Shown: positions 46,670-56,878, counted from the first letter of the stretch. The stretch is DNA of 64,000 nt from an uncultured Robinsoniella sp. (GCA_900540475.1 UQGG01000013.1:62001-126000); one strand, 5' to 3'. Made by a program: numbers and translations. Notes: generated from the letters alone by a model not told the origin.

Positions 46670-48109
46670 ATGAAGATCAGAAAGGTAACAGCACTTTTAC
46701 TTGCAGCAGCGATGGCAGCAGGCAGTATTATGGGATGCGGAGGAAGCGATAGGTCGACAACAGAAGCTCCAAAAGCAACCGATGCGGCAACTGAGGCGAA
46801 GACAGAAGCACCGGCAACTGAAGAGGCAAAAGACTCAGAGACAGAAGCAGCAAGTAAGGAAGAAGGTTCCGAAGCTGCGACAACCGCTGCAAAAGCAGAC
46901 GGGGAATGGGAATATAAAGAAGCTGAACTGACCATGTTGATTGATACCGATGTTACGTTAGCAGGTATACAGGCAGTTTGTGATCTGGCACAAGAAAAAC
47001 TGGGCATTACGATAGAAATTGAAACAAGAGCCGGAGGCTCCGATGGAGATAATATTGTAAAAACCCGTCTTGCATCCGGTGATATGGCTGATATCTGCGG
47101 ATATAACTCCGGTTCACTATTAGCAGCCCTGAATCCATCAGAATACTTTATTGATATCTCCAATGAAGAATGGGCAGGCAGACTGGATGACACCTATAAA
47201 GCGGCAGTAACGGTTGATAATTCCGTTTATGGAGTTCCGGTTTCTTCCACACAGGCAGGCGCAATTCTTTATAACAAAGAATTATATGAAAAATACAATC
47301 TGGAAGTTCCCAAAACCTGGGATGAATTTAAGAAAAACTGCGATGTTTTAAAAGAAGCAGGCGAGACAGCACTGATCGGAAGCTTTGCAGACAGCTGGAC
47401 ATCTCAGGTATTATATTTAGGTGACCACTATAATGTACAGGCAGAAGCTCCAAACTTTGCAAAAGATTTTGAAGCAGGAACAGCAAAATATGCGAATACT
47501 CCAGCAGCACTCAGAAGTTTTGAAAAGCTTGCTGATACCACGCAGTATTACAATTCGGACTATCTGGCAACTACTTATGATGACGGATGCGATATGATTG
47601 TAAACGGCGAAGGTGCACACTGGATTATTCTTACCCAGGCATTGTCCAATATTTATGAGCTTTACGGAGAAGATGTTAATAAAGTAGGCGTGTTTGCAGT
47701 ACCTGGTGATGATGCAGAAGACAATGGTCTGACCGTATGGATGCCGGCATCCTGGTATGGAAATAAAAACTCTGACAAAGTAGATGATATTAAGAGATTT
47801 ATGGAATTCTATATCTCCGATGAAGCATTGGATGCATACACAGCTGCTATTTTGCCAGACGGACCGTATTGTGTAAAAGGATATGAACTGCCGGATAACG
47901 CATATGATGCGGTAAAACAGGAACAGGAATACTTTGATGCAGGAAAAACAGCAACGGCTCTGGAATTCCAGACAGCAGTAAAAGGCTCTAACTGCCCGGC
48001 AATCTGCCAGGAATGCGGTTCTGGACAGACAACAGCAGAAGAGGCAGCGAAAGCATATGACGAAGATTGTTTGAAACAGGCAGTACAGTTAGGTCTGGAT
48101 TGGAAATAA
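46670..48109 (+). CDS. Sugar ABC importer binding lipoprotein (CUT1), second system
   Basis: 479 residues from ATG 46670 (AAAGGGAGG upstream); the frame is open further up but runs through the terminator. Lipobox SIMGC with Cys23, Ala/Glu/Thr-rich linker to about 80. SBP_bac_1 motifs: TRLASGDMADICGYNSGSLL, GVPVSSTQAGAILYNKELYEKY, WMPASWYGN. Followed by two permease genes. Ligand unknown; distinct from the first system. Confidence 0.92.
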   Translation: MKIRKVTALLLAAAMAAGSIMGCGGSDRSTTEAPKATDAATEAKTEAPATEEAKDSETEAASKEEGSEAATTAAKADGEWEYKEAELTMLIDTDVTLAGIQAVCDLAQEKLGITIEIETRAGGSDGDNIVKTRLASGDMADICGYNSGSLLAALNPSEYFIDISNEEWAGRLDDTYKAAVTVDNSVYGVPVSSTQAGAILYNKELYEKYNLEVPKTWDEFKKNCDVLKEAGETALIGSFADSWTSQVLYLGDHYNVQAEAPNFAKDFEAGTAKYANTPAALRSFEKLADTTQYYNSDYLATTYDDGCDMIVNGEGAHWIILTQALSNIYELYGEDVNKVGVFAVPGDDAEDNGLTVWMPASWYGNKNSDKVDDIKRFMEFYISDEALDAYTAAILPDGPYCVKGYELPDNAYDAVKQEQEYFDAGKTATALEFQTAVKGSNCPAICQECGSGQTTAEEAAKAYDEDCLKQAVQLGLDWK

Positions 48110-48127
48110 TCAGAAAATAAACGATTC

Positions 48128-48167
48128 GGAAAGGGGCTGGAGCAAATCAATTGCAGCAGCCCTTTCC
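48128..48167 (+). other. Hairpin between binding-protein and permease genes
   Basis: GGAAAGGGGCTG (48128-48139) pairs with CAGCCCTTTCC (48157-48167) with one bulged G. No T-run. A smaller stem AAGCATG/CATGCTT lies at 48176-48194. Likely gives the binding protein a more stable, more abundant message than the permeases. Confidence 0.6.
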
Positions 48168-48285
48168 AAATTGATAAGCATGTATGACATGCTTTGGTAT
48201 CAGACTGTATCCCATGCATGGTTATCAATCTGGAATTACATAAAGTAATGCAGACAATATTTTTAAATAGAGAAAGGGAAAATGT

Positions 48286-49143
48286 ATGAATAAGAAGAAG
48301 ATTTATACAAGCTGGTTTATGGCTCCGGCACTGATCATTTTTACTATTTTTTTCATTATTCCAATGCTTACATCGCTGTTTTTCAGCCTGACAGTTTGGA
48401 ACTTTAAAGATTTCACCTTTGTTGGACTGGACAACTTTAAAATGTTTTTTTCAGAGAGGTCTTTGAATATCGGTATTAAAAATACCTTGATTTATGCATT
48501 TTTAACCTGTAGTTTGAAAGTTGTAATTGCATTTTTCATAGCTGTATTTCTTACCAGCAAGATAAAAACCAAGAATATTCTACGATCCATCGTGTTTTTC
48601 CCAAATCTGGTGAGTACCGTTGCGGTAGGTATTGTATTCAGCGCTATGATGCATCCCTCCAAAGGACTTATTAATACAGCATTACAGGCAATTGGGCTAA
48701 ACGGAGTGGACTGGCTTGGCAATACCAGTCTGGCGCTCTTTTCAGTCATCGGTGTTGACGTCTGGAAAGGTGTTGGTGTGGCTACGGTCATTTATATTGC
48801 AGGAATGCAGTCCATTGATAAAACTTACTATGAAGCGGCATCCATTGATGGCGCCAGCGCATGGCAGCAGTTAAAGAGTGTAACGATTCCCCTTTGCCGT
48901 CCGGCTATGAACTCAGTTATTATTTTAGCATTCATCGGCGGTATGCGCTGCTTCGACCTGATCTGGGCAATGACAGGTGGAGGACCGGGATTTGCAACAG
49001 ACGTGGTAGCTTCTATTGTGTATAAACAGTATGCAGCCGGTTTCTATGGACTGTCAACAGCGGGTAACGTTATTATGTTTGTCATGATTGCCATTTTGGC
49101 ATTCCCACTTCAGAAATTCTTACTGAGTAAGGAGGTTGACTAA
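48286..49143 (+). CDS. Sugar ABC permease (MalF type), second system
   Basis: 285 residues, ATG after GAAAGGG. Six membrane segments; docking loop EAASIDGASAWQQLKSVTIPLC; MTGGGPGFATDV is typical of CUT1 permeases. Two bases before the next gene. Confidence 0.93.
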   Translation: MNKKKIYTSWFMAPALIIFTIFFIIPMLTSLFFSLTVWNFKDFTFVGLDNFKMFFSERSLNIGIKNTLIYAFLTCSLKVVIAFFIAVFLTSKIKTKNILRSIVFFPNLVSTVAVGIVFSAMMHPSKGLINTALQAIGLNGVDWLGNTSLALFSVIGVDVWKGVGVATVIYIAGMQSIDKTYYEAASIDGASAWQQLKSVTIPLCRPAMNSVIILAFIGGMRCFDLIWAMTGGGPGFATDVVASIVYKQYAAGFYGLSTAGNVIMFVMIAILAFPLQKFLLSKEVD

Positions 49144-49145
49144 CG

Positions 49146-49976
49146 ATGAAGAAAAAGAAAGCGCTCTATTTAGCAGGAGATATCATTGGAATCCTTGTTG
49201 CATTTGTAGTCTTTATCATACCTTTTATCTTTATGTTCGTGAACTCTTTGAAAGAGCGAAGAGAAGCCAATCTGCTCAGCATTGCATGGCCCAAGGAATT
49301 ACAGTGGGATAACTTTAAACAGGTATTGACCACAAGCAATGGAATTGTACTGACGGCATTTAAAAACAGTTTTATTTTAACTGCCGGATCTGTTATCCTG
49401 CTGATCATTGTATGTGCTATGGCAGGGTACGTGCTCCAGCGCAGAAGTGACAAAACAACCGGAGTAGTAAACGCCCTGGTAATGTCAGGACTTATGGTAC
49501 CTCCGGCAATTCTTCCTACGATCTGGGTCATGCAGGGACTGCATATTTACAAGACGATGTTCGGCATGATTATGGTGGAAGTAGCACTGCAGATACCATT
49601 TACCATTATGCTGTACCGTGGATTTATGGGGTCGATTCCTACGGAACTGGAAGAAGCAGGGTATATCGACGGATGTACAAGGGTGAAGCTGTTTACGTCA
49701 GTTATCTTTCCGCTGTTAAAGCCGGTAACGGCTACGGTTACAATTCTGAATGCAGTAACTGTCTTTAATGATTTTACCAATCCATTGTATTTTCTTCCGG
49801 GAAATAAAAATGCAACTTTGCAGCTGACATTGTATACTTTTATGGGGAAATACTCCAGTTCATATAACCTGTTATTTGCAGATGTATTGATTATCACCGT
49901 ACCAATGCTGATTTTGTTTATTATCTTCAACAAACGTATCGTAGATGGTATGGTAGCCGGAGCAGTCAAGGGCTGA
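49146..49976 (+). CDS. Sugar ABC permease (MalG type), second system
   Basis: 276 residues, AAGGAGG upstream. Six membrane segments; docking loop EAGYIDGCTRVKLFTSVIFPLL; end IVDGMVAGAVKG. Completes the second importer, which also lacks an ATPase gene nearby; a shared MsmK/MsmX-type ATPase is presumably encoded elsewhere. Confidence 0.93.
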   Translation: MKKKKALYLAGDIIGILVAFVVFIIPFIFMFVNSLKERREANLLSIAWPKELQWDNFKQVLTTSNGIVLTAFKNSFILTAGSVILLIIVCAMAGYVLQRRSDKTTGVVNALVMSGLMVPPAILPTIWVMQGLHIYKTMFGMIMVEVALQIPFTIMLYRGFMGSIPTELEEAGYIDGCTRVKLFTSVIFPLLKPVTATVTILNAVTVFNDFTNPLYFLPGNKNATLQLTLYTFMGKYSSSYNLLFADVLIITVPMLILFIIFNKRIVDGMVAGAVKG

Positions 49977-50022
49977 TAAAAAATGACCGGTACAATGGAG
50001 ATGGATGGTATTCTTTTATTGT

Positions 50023-50067
50023 ACCAGTGCCGTCCGGCATAAATACGCCAGGCGGCACTGGTATTTT
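50023..50067 (+). terminator. Terminator-like hairpin after the second importer
   Basis: ACCAGTGCCG (50023-50032) pairs with CGGCACTGGT (50053-50062), then ATTTT. An earlier stem GGTACAAT/ATTGTACC (49989-50025) shares three bases with it. Confidence 0.6.
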
Positions 50068-50120
50068 GGTATTGCAGCAGTTATAATATTCCCGATAATA
50101 AGAATACATAGGAGGGGCAT

Positions 50121-51950
50121 ATGAGATTTCGGACCAGAATGATATTATCTTATGCGGTATTTGTGTTGATGGCAGCGCTCATTTTAGGGTTTGCTTACAA
50201 CCGGTATACAATACGGGAATACAAGAATAACGAGTACACGGATACACAGTTTATTTCAGAAAGGCTGGCTAATCAGTTTGATGAATCCATCAAAACCATG
50301 AAATCTATTACAGACTACATATTGTCAGACACCGGAATGCTGTCATCAATAAGAATGCTGGCAAGTACGGACCATAACAACGAAAGCCAGGCGAGTTATA
50401 TTGAAGAAGCCAAAACAACAATCCAGTCCGGTATCAATACGGACTATATGATCAAAAATTTCTACCGGGTTCTGGTATTTAATCAATACGGAGATGTAGT
50501 GGGTAGTTCTAATTATGAAAACAGACTAATTAATCTGAATAAAAAAACGGAGGATCTAAAATGGCTTTCTAAAGTGGAGGGACATCGGGGAAAACCGGTG
50601 CTCATCGGAATCCATAAAGACGACTGGGGGCTGAAAAGCCAGACAATGGTCTATTCCATAGCCAGAGAAATTCAGGGAAAATCCATGGGGTTTATTGAAG
50701 TACAGAGAGATGTCGATAAGTTAAAAGATCTGTTCGAACTGCCAAAGTCCGGAATGGATGTGGCAGCAGTCACAGAAGACAGAGAGATTCTGTATTCCAC
50801 TCTGGATGGAAACCAAAATGATTTTTATATAAATCTGGCGGGAGAAGACAAACATGGGGTGGCGGAATACAAAAATGACGTTACAAACAATAAGGAACTA
50901 ATCGCTATCAGCAATTCCAAAGAAACCGGTGTGAAGATCATGGTTATTGAAAATATGAACCAGCTGGAACGGGAAATCGGTTATGTGGCACCCTTAACCT
51001 TTGTGATTGCAGGATGCTTTTTTACCATTTCCATGGTGTTTGTCTTTATTTTATCCGGGCATTTGACAAAACCCATCCAGAAGCTAAGGGAGCAGATGGA
51101 GAATACCAGGATTGAAAATCTGGATCAGGAAGTATTCTTGGATACTTCAAATGACGAGATGGAAGCCCTCAGTAAATCCTATCAAAAAGTGTTAAACCGG
51201 CTGGATGAGTCCATAGTCAAGGAGAGGCGCCTTTCAATCCTGCAGCTGCAGGCACAGTTTGATACCCTGCAGGCGCAGGTGAATCCCCATTTTCTGTATA
51301 ATGTGCTGAATGTGATTGCAAACAGGGGGATGAACAGCGGGGACGAAACCATCTGTGAGATCTGCGGCAGCCTGGCGGCGATGCTGCGGTATGCCACCAG
51401 TACGATAGAACGTTATGCTGCTATTGGTCAGGAACTTCAGTATCTGGAGCAGTATTTTTATCTGATCAAGTCCAGATATGAACATAAACTGCAATACCAT
51501 ATAGAAGTTGAGGAAGAAATTAAAGCCGAGATTATTCCCAAAATCGTATTGCAGCAGATTGTAGAAAACAGCATCAACCATGGATTCACCCAGACCTCCC
51601 AGATTATGGAGATTGAAATTAAGGGCTGGAAAGAAGAAGGGTTCTGGTATATTCAGGTGTCGGATAACGGACAGGGGATTGAAGAGGCGGTATTAAAAGA
51701 ACTGCAGCAGAAAATAAACAGAATCCGGGACCGCCTGGGCAATAGACGCAGTAACGTAGAAATGGAGATCGGGGGTATGGGACTGATTAATACCTTTGCA
51801 AGACTTTATCTGCTGTACAATGAAAACCTGGTATTTGAAATTAATAATTGTGAAACGGGGGCAGTGGTCAAGATAGGCGGAAAGCTGAAAGAAAAAACAA
51901 TGAATCGGGAAAGTCAGAATCATGCAGTGGGTGTAAAAAGAGAAGGTTAG
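50121..51950 (+). CDS. YesM-type sensor histidine kinase
   Basis: 609 residues, ATG after AGGAGGGG. Membrane segments near 8-27 and 290-315 flank a large outward sensor domain. A HAMP linker follows, then the His_kinase domain with LQAQVNPHFLYNVLN (His390) and an ATP-binding domain with VENSINHG, DNGQGI and GMGLINTFARL. This family senses the state of sugar importers or extracellular glycans. Its stop is 11 bases before the response regulator gene. It likely controls the adjoining importers and hydrolases. Confidence 0.93.
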   Translation: MRFRTRMILSYAVFVLMAALILGFAYNRYTIREYKNNEYTDTQFISERLANQFDESIKTMKSITDYILSDTGMLSSIRMLASTDHNNESQASYIEEAKTTIQSGINTDYMIKNFYRVLVFNQYGDVVGSSNYENRLINLNKKTEDLKWLSKVEGHRGKPVLIGIHKDDWGLKSQTMVYSIAREIQGKSMGFIEVQRDVDKLKDLFELPKSGMDVAAVTEDREILYSTLDGNQNDFYINLAGEDKHGVAEYKNDVTNNKELIAISNSKETGVKIMVIENMNQLEREIGYVAPLTFVIAGCFFTISMVFVFILSGHLTKPIQKLREQMENTRIENLDQEVFLDTSNDEMEALSKSYQKVLNRLDESIVKERRLSILQLQAQFDTLQAQVNPHFLYNVLNVIANRGMNSGDETICEICGSLAAMLRYATSTIERYAAIGQELQYLEQYFYLIKSRYEHKLQYHIEVEEEIKAEIIPKIVLQQIVENSINHGFTQTSQIMEIEIKGWKEEGFWYIQVSDNGQGIEEAVLKELQQKINRIRDRLGNRRSNVEMEIGGMGLINTFARLYLLYNENLVFEINNCETGAVVKIGGKLKEKTMNRESQNHAVGVKREG

Positions 51951-51961
51951 GAGAATGAAAA

Positions 51962-53464
51962 ATGTTCACAGTAATTGTAGTAGATGATGAACCGGCTGCG
52001 CTGAATCATATTTGTACCATTATCGAGAAAAAGTGTCCAAAGTTTCGGGTAGCGGAAAGAGCGGAAAACGGAAATGAAGCCATGGATAAGGTGAGGAAAA
52101 AAAAGCCTGATGTCGTAATTTCCGATATACGCATGCCCATTATGAACGGGCTGGAGCTGGTAGCCGGAATCAGAAAAGAATTTCCCTGGATGATTTCCGT
52201 GATCGTAAGCGGATACCAGGATTTTGAATATGCCCAGGAGGCAATCAAATCCGGAGTAACGGACTATATCCTGAAACCGGTCATGCCATCAGAACTGAAA
52301 AGCCTGTTTGATCTGCTGGAGGACAAACTGCGAAAACGTTATTATCTGGAACGCAATGATGTGATGCGTAAAGTATGCCGCGGCATTGACATAGATGAAG
52401 TGATATTGAAAAAATATTTTCCCCAGAACCAGTACTATGGTGCGGTGGTACGGCTAGGTGGGCTGCACAGGCGTTTTATGAATGGTGCGGGACGGGAAAT
52501 ATTTTCGGATATCCATGAAATGATGTTTGTCTATGGAAGGGATGAAATGGAGGCATTGTATATCTGCCCTGCTGAATTGATCTTTATGACCAGCTTTGAG
52601 AGTATGATTCGCAGTAAAATTGCAAAAGAACAGCCTGCGTCCGCTTATATGACCGCTGTGATAATGCGGGGTTCCTTTGGCGTTTTGGAAATGGAGGATA
52701 CGGTGAAACGCCTTTACCGGATGATTGATAAAAAGACGGTGTTGGGAAAAACCCAGATTCTGATCATGGAAGAGCTGGATAAAAAAAGTGCCGGAGAAAG
52801 ACAGGAAAATCATCAGGAATATCTGAGAGAGTTTGAGATCCTGGCTGAAAAGCAGAAGTATGATAAAATGAAAGGAGAAGTAAAGCGGCTGCTGAACTTG
52901 TGGCAGGAAGAAAACCGTCCCCAGATCTGGGTAGAGGGGATGGTACGGCAGATATTTTTTATGATGCAGCGTTACAGTGAACAGATCTGGGAGAACAACG
53001 ACTATGAATTTATGCTGGAAGAAGCCTTCTTCTATTCCGGAAATGCGGAAGAACTGGCGGAAAATGTGAATGAAGTCCTATTTAAGGATAAAAAAGAGGA
53101 AATCCAGAGCCAGACGAAGCTGGATACCCTGGATTATTTTGAAAGCATCAAAGAATATCTGAAAAAACACGTTGCCGAACCAGTTACACTGGGCATGGTA
53201 TGTAAGGAATTTGGAGTATCCCAGACTTATCTGAGCAAGCTGTTCCGTAAGTACGAGGAGCTGTCATTTAACAACTATCTGACCATGCTGCGTATGGAGC
53301 GGGCGAAAGATCTGATGAGTAATGAAGGTAAGGTATTTGTCAAGGATGTGGCACTGCAGGTGGGATACAGCGACCAGTTTTATTTCAGCCGTATTTTCCG
53401 CTCCTATACAGGAGTTTGTCCCACTGACTTTATTGAAAACATAGAAAAACAGGAAAAGAGGTAG
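51962..53464 (+). CDS. YesN-type AraC response regulator
   Basis: 500 residues. Receiver domain with DDE (8-10), phosphoacceptor Asp55 in VISDIRMPIMNG and Lys in LKPVMP; a middle linker of about 250 residues; AraC-type double helix-turn-helix at about 400-495 (TLGMVCKEFGVSQTYLSKLF, VKDVALQVGYSDQFYFSRIF, GVCPTDF). Partner of the kinase encoded just upstream. In Bacillus the YesMN pair serves rhamnogalacturonan use, which fits the rhamnosidase-like genes here. Confidence 0.93.
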   Translation: MFTVIVVDDEPAALNHICTIIEKKCPKFRVAERAENGNEAMDKVRKKKPDVVISDIRMPIMNGLELVAGIRKEFPWMISVIVSGYQDFEYAQEAIKSGVTDYILKPVMPSELKSLFDLLEDKLRKRYYLERNDVMRKVCRGIDIDEVILKKYFPQNQYYGAVVRLGGLHRRFMNGAGREIFSDIHEMMFVYGRDEMEALYICPAELIFMTSFESMIRSKIAKEQPASAYMTAVIMRGSFGVLEMEDTVKRLYRMIDKKTVLGKTQILIMEELDKKSAGERQENHQEYLREFEILAEKQKYDKMKGEVKRLLNLWQEENRPQIWVEGMVRQIFFMMQRYSEQIWENNDYEFMLEEAFFYSGNAEELAENVNEVLFKDKKEEIQSQTKLDTLDYFESIKEYLKKHVAEPVTLGMVCKEFGVSQTYLSKLFRKYEELSFNNYLTMLRMERAKDLMSNEGKVFVKDVALQVGYSDQFYFSRIFRSYTGVCPTDFIENIEKQEKR

Positions 53465-53468
53465 CACT

Positions 53469-56400
53469 ATGCTGTATAAAAAAACAGGGGAATTAACAAA
53501 AGAAACATTCCAGAATCCATCTTCCGAATACCGGGGAGCGCCATTCTGGGCATGGAATTGCAAAATGGACAAAGAGAAAGTAGACAATACGTTAGAAGAG
53601 TTACAGCAAATGGGTATGGGCGGCGGACACATCCACTGCAGGACGGGGATGGCAAATGAGTATCTGGGTGAAGAATTCATGGATCTGGTCCGCTATACAG
53701 ATGAGGAAGCCAAAAAAAGAGGAATGCTGGCTTGGCTGTACGATGAAGACCGCTGGCCATCCGGGGCAGGCGGCGGACTTGTGACCAAAGAGGAACAATA
53801 CCGTATCCGATTTCTGGTTTTCAGCCCGGTTTCCTTAGACGCCAGGACGGATCAATCGAATCAGCTATCGTCCAGCGGACAGGCGGTTCGCAGCAATAAC
53901 CGCAGGCTGCTGGCACGCTATCAGGTCAAAATTGAGAATGGTTTTCTGACGGATTATCAGATGCTGAAAGAAAACGAAGAATTTCATCCGGATTACCAGC
54001 CCTGGTATGCATATCTGGAAATATCAGGGAATAATCCATGGTTTAATAACCAGGCGTATCTGAACACACTGGATAAGGCGGCGGTAAAGCGCTTTGTGGA
54101 AGTGACCCACGAGCGGTACTATGAGAAAATGGGTGATGAGTTCGGTAAATCCATTCCGGGTATCTTTACCGATGAGCCTCAGTTTTCCCATAAGACCAGA
54201 CTGGCATTTGCAAAAGAGCGAAAAGAGGTTACCATACCATTTACGGATGATCTGGAAGAGACTTATCAGGCGGTATACGGACACAGCCTTTTAGCAGGGC
54301 TGCCGGAGCTATTCTGGGAGCTGGGAGAAGGTAAGTTTTCTGTAATCCGGTATAATTACCATGATCATATCTGTGAGCGGTTTACAGATGCATTTGCGGA
54401 TACAATTGGGGACTGGTGTAAGGCTCACGATATTCTGCTGACCGGACATATGATGGAGGAACCCACTCTGGAGTCCCAGACAGCAGCACTTGGGGAAGCA
54501 ATGCGGTCCTACCGTTCCTTTACACTGCCCGGAATTGATATGCTGTGTGACAGAAGAGAATTGTCCACCGCCAAGCAGGCAGAGAGTGCCGCAAGACAAT
54601 ACGGCAGGGACGGCGTCATCAGTGAGCTATACGGGGTGACCAACTGGGATTTTGACTTCCGGGGACACAAGCTGCAGGGTGACTGGCAGGCGGCTTTGGG
54701 AGTAACCGTCCGGGTGCCCCACCTTACCTGGACTTCTATGGCGGGGGAAGCAAAGAGGGACTATCCGGCTTCCATCGGCTACCAGTCTCCATGGTACAAA
54801 GAATATCATTATGTAGAGGACTATTTTGCAAGATTAAATACAGCCTTAACCAGAGGGAAGCCTTCCGTAAAAGTCGGGGTAATCCATCCCATTGAATCCT
54901 ACTGGCTCTACTGGGGAACGGAGGAACATACAGGAGGCATCCGCCGGGAAATGGATGAGAACTTCCGTAACCTGATCGAATGGATGCTGTATGGTCTGGT
55001 GGATTTTGATTTCCTGGCGGAATCCCTGCTGCCGGAACTGACACATGGAATGGCGGGGAATGGCAAAAAATTAAAAGCAGGAGAGATGGAATACGAGACC
55101 GTTATAGTACCGGGATGTGTCACCATCAGGCGTTCAACCCTGGAAATCCTGAAGAAATTCCAGGCGCAGGGAGGAAAGGTCATATTTATGGGGGAAGCTG
55201 CCCGGATGGTTCAGGTAGAACCAAGCAGCGAAGTGATTGAGCTGGCAGGCAAGTGTACCTGCATTCCCTATAACCGCAATTCCCTGCTTCAGGCATTAGA
55301 GGAAGAACGGGAACTGGATATCCGAAACGAAGACGGAAACCGAACGGGGAACCTGATCTATCAGCTGCGTAATGAAGGGGATGACCGCTGGCTGTTCCTG
55401 GCACACGTGATGCCTATGGCAAACAGGGATATTCCGGCAGAAGAGAATCTTACAATCCGTATCCGGGGGAATTACAGGGTTACCCATTACGATGCCCTGA
55501 CCGGAGAGATTCACCCGGTGGATACAGTGTATGAACATGGCGATACCGTACTGGAAAAAAGAATATTTGAACATGACAGTCTACTGCTGCATTTAAAATC
55601 AGACAGCACGGGAACAAAAGAAATTACAAAAGAATCTGTCAGGGAATTGGCAGAGGAAGCCGGGGAAGTATCCGGGAGGAAATCAGAGAAAGAAGCGGCA
55701 GAGGAAGTATGCTGCAGGGAAATTGAGATTCATCTGCCAGAGGAAGTGCCTGTAACATTGAGTGAGCCAAACGTATATCTTCTGGATATGGCGAAGTACC
55801 GGTTTGATGATGGAGAGTGGCAGGAAAAAGAAGAAATTCTAAGAATCGATAACCTGTTCCGGGAAAAGCTGGGATATCCTCTTAGAATGGAAGCTTTTGC
55901 CCAGCCGTGGCTGAACCAGGAGGAGGAACCCTGTGAACATAAATTAACCCTGCGCTTTCAGATAAATTCCAAAGCAGAGGTGGCAAAAGTAAGTCTGGCA
56001 CTGGAAAATGGTTCAGACACCCTGATATATTTCAATGGAGAGCAGATATCCGGAAAACGGACCGGCTGGTATACGGATCGTGAGATTGATGTGATCGAAC
56101 TGGGTCAGCTTAGAAAAGGGGAAAATGAATTAATTGCAGAAATTCCGTATAATGCAAAGCGAAATGTGGAAGCATTATATCTTCTGGGGGATTTTGGCGT
56201 CCGGGTACAGGGCAGCAGTGCAGTGGTCATAGATCCTGTGAACACACTCTCTTTTGGGGATATTACCTGTCAGGGTCTGCCTTTTTATGGAGGAAATGTG
56301 ACTTATCATATTTCGGCGGCAATTACAGAGGAAGCTTCGCTGGCGCTGGAAGCTTCCATGTATCGAAACCCGGTATTAAAGGCGGTTCTGGATGGAAAAG

Positions 56401-56654
56401 AAGCGGGGTATATCTGCTATTCCCCATACCGGCTGGAACTTGGAAAGGTAAGTGCCGGAACCCATAAAATAGAACTGACTGCATATGGAAACAGGGTAAA
56501 TACCTTTGGAACCATACACAACTGCAACCGCACGGAAGACTGGATCGGACCAAATGCATGGAGAACAGAGGGAAGCAGCTGGGCATATGAGTATCAGCTG
56601 CGGGAAACCGGACTTCTAAAAGCACCGGTACTGACAAAAAGAATAGAAAAGTAA
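53469..56654 (+). CDS. Large GH106-like glycoside hydrolase
   Basis: 1061 residues, four bases after the response regulator gene, AAAAGAGG upstream. No signal peptide. The N-terminal part reads FQNPSSEYRGAPFWAWN, MGMGGGHIHCRTG, YLGEEFMDL and LYDEDRWPSGAGGG (90-102), the pattern of large barrel enzymes related to GH106 alpha-L-rhamnosidases. Residues about 560-700 hold accessory beta domains, and the last 200 residues (RFQINSKAEVAKVSLALENG, AEIPYNAKRNVEALYLLGDFG) look like a galactose-binding jelly roll. Family placement is from memory of this motif set, so substrate (rhamnose) is tentative; a GH role is firm. Ends in a strong terminator. Confidence 0.75.
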   Translation: MLYKKTGELTKETFQNPSSEYRGAPFWAWNCKMDKEKVDNTLEELQQMGMGGGHIHCRTGMANEYLGEEFMDLVRYTDEEAKKRGMLAWLYDEDRWPSGAGGGLVTKEEQYRIRFLVFSPVSLDARTDQSNQLSSSGQAVRSNNRRLLARYQVKIENGFLTDYQMLKENEEFHPDYQPWYAYLEISGNNPWFNNQAYLNTLDKAAVKRFVEVTHERYYEKMGDEFGKSIPGIFTDEPQFSHKTRLAFAKERKEVTIPFTDDLEETYQAVYGHSLLAGLPELFWELGEGKFSVIRYNYHDHICERFTDAFADTIGDWCKAHDILLTGHMMEEPTLESQTAALGEAMRSYRSFTLPGIDMLCDRRELSTAKQAESAARQYGRDGVISELYGVTNWDFDFRGHKLQGDWQAALGVTVRVPHLTWTSMAGEAKRDYPASIGYQSPWYKEYHYVEDYFARLNTALTRGKPSVKVGVIHPIESYWLYWGTEEHTGGIRREMDENFRNLIEWMLYGLVDFDFLAESLLPELTHGMAGNGKKLKAGEMEYETVIVPGCVTIRRSTLEILKKFQAQGGKVIFMGEAARMVQVEPSSEVIELAGKCTCIPYNRNSLLQALEEERELDIRNEDGNRTGNLIYQLRNEGDDRWLFLAHVMPMANRDIPAEENLTIRIRGNYRVTHYDALTGEIHPVDTVYEHGDTVLEKRIFEHDSLLLHLKSDSTGTKEITKESVRELAEEAGEVSGRKSEKEAAEEVCCREIEIHLPEEVPVTLSEPNVYLLDMAKYRFDDGEWQEKEEILRIDNLFREKLGYPLRMEAFAQPWLNQEEEPCEHKLTLRFQINSKAEVAKVSLALENGSDTLIYFNGEQISGKRTGWYTDREIDVIELGQLRKGENELIAEIPYNAKRNVEALYLLGDFGVRVQGSSAVVIDPVNTLSFGDITCQGLPFYGGNVTYHISAAITEEASLALEASMYRNPVLKAVLDGKEAGYICYSPYRLELGKVSAGTHKIELTAYGNRVNTFGTIHNCNRTEDWIGPNAWRTEGSSWAYEYQLRETGLLKAPVLTKRIEK

Positions 56655-56667
56655 ATAAACACAAAAA

Positions 56668-56700
56668 GAAAATCCTCAGCAACGCACGCTGAGGATTTTC
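56668..56700 (+). terminator. Terminator after the GH106-like gene
   Basis: GAAAATCCTCAGC (56668-56680) pairs perfectly with GCTGAGGATTTTC (56688-56700), loop of 7. A second perfect 10-bp hairpin, ACTTCGCAGC/GCTGCGAAGT, lies at 56740-56767. Confidence 0.85.
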
Positions 56701-56878
56701 TAAAGGAAAGAGAAAAAATTAAAAATATTTTGAGGGAGTACTTCGCAGCGTGTGGGGGCTGCGAAGTGTGAGTTATGAAATATATTAGCTTGTCTGCTAA
56801 TATGAGTTAAGTATAAAACATAAATGTGTTCAAATTATGTTCTAATTATAAAGAAAATGTTAATTTGCTAAAAAATGC

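Noticed and set aside
49977..50120. Sigma-A promoter before the YesM gene at TATAAT 50083
   Set aside because: A fair -10 is present, but no -35 box lies at a suitable distance.
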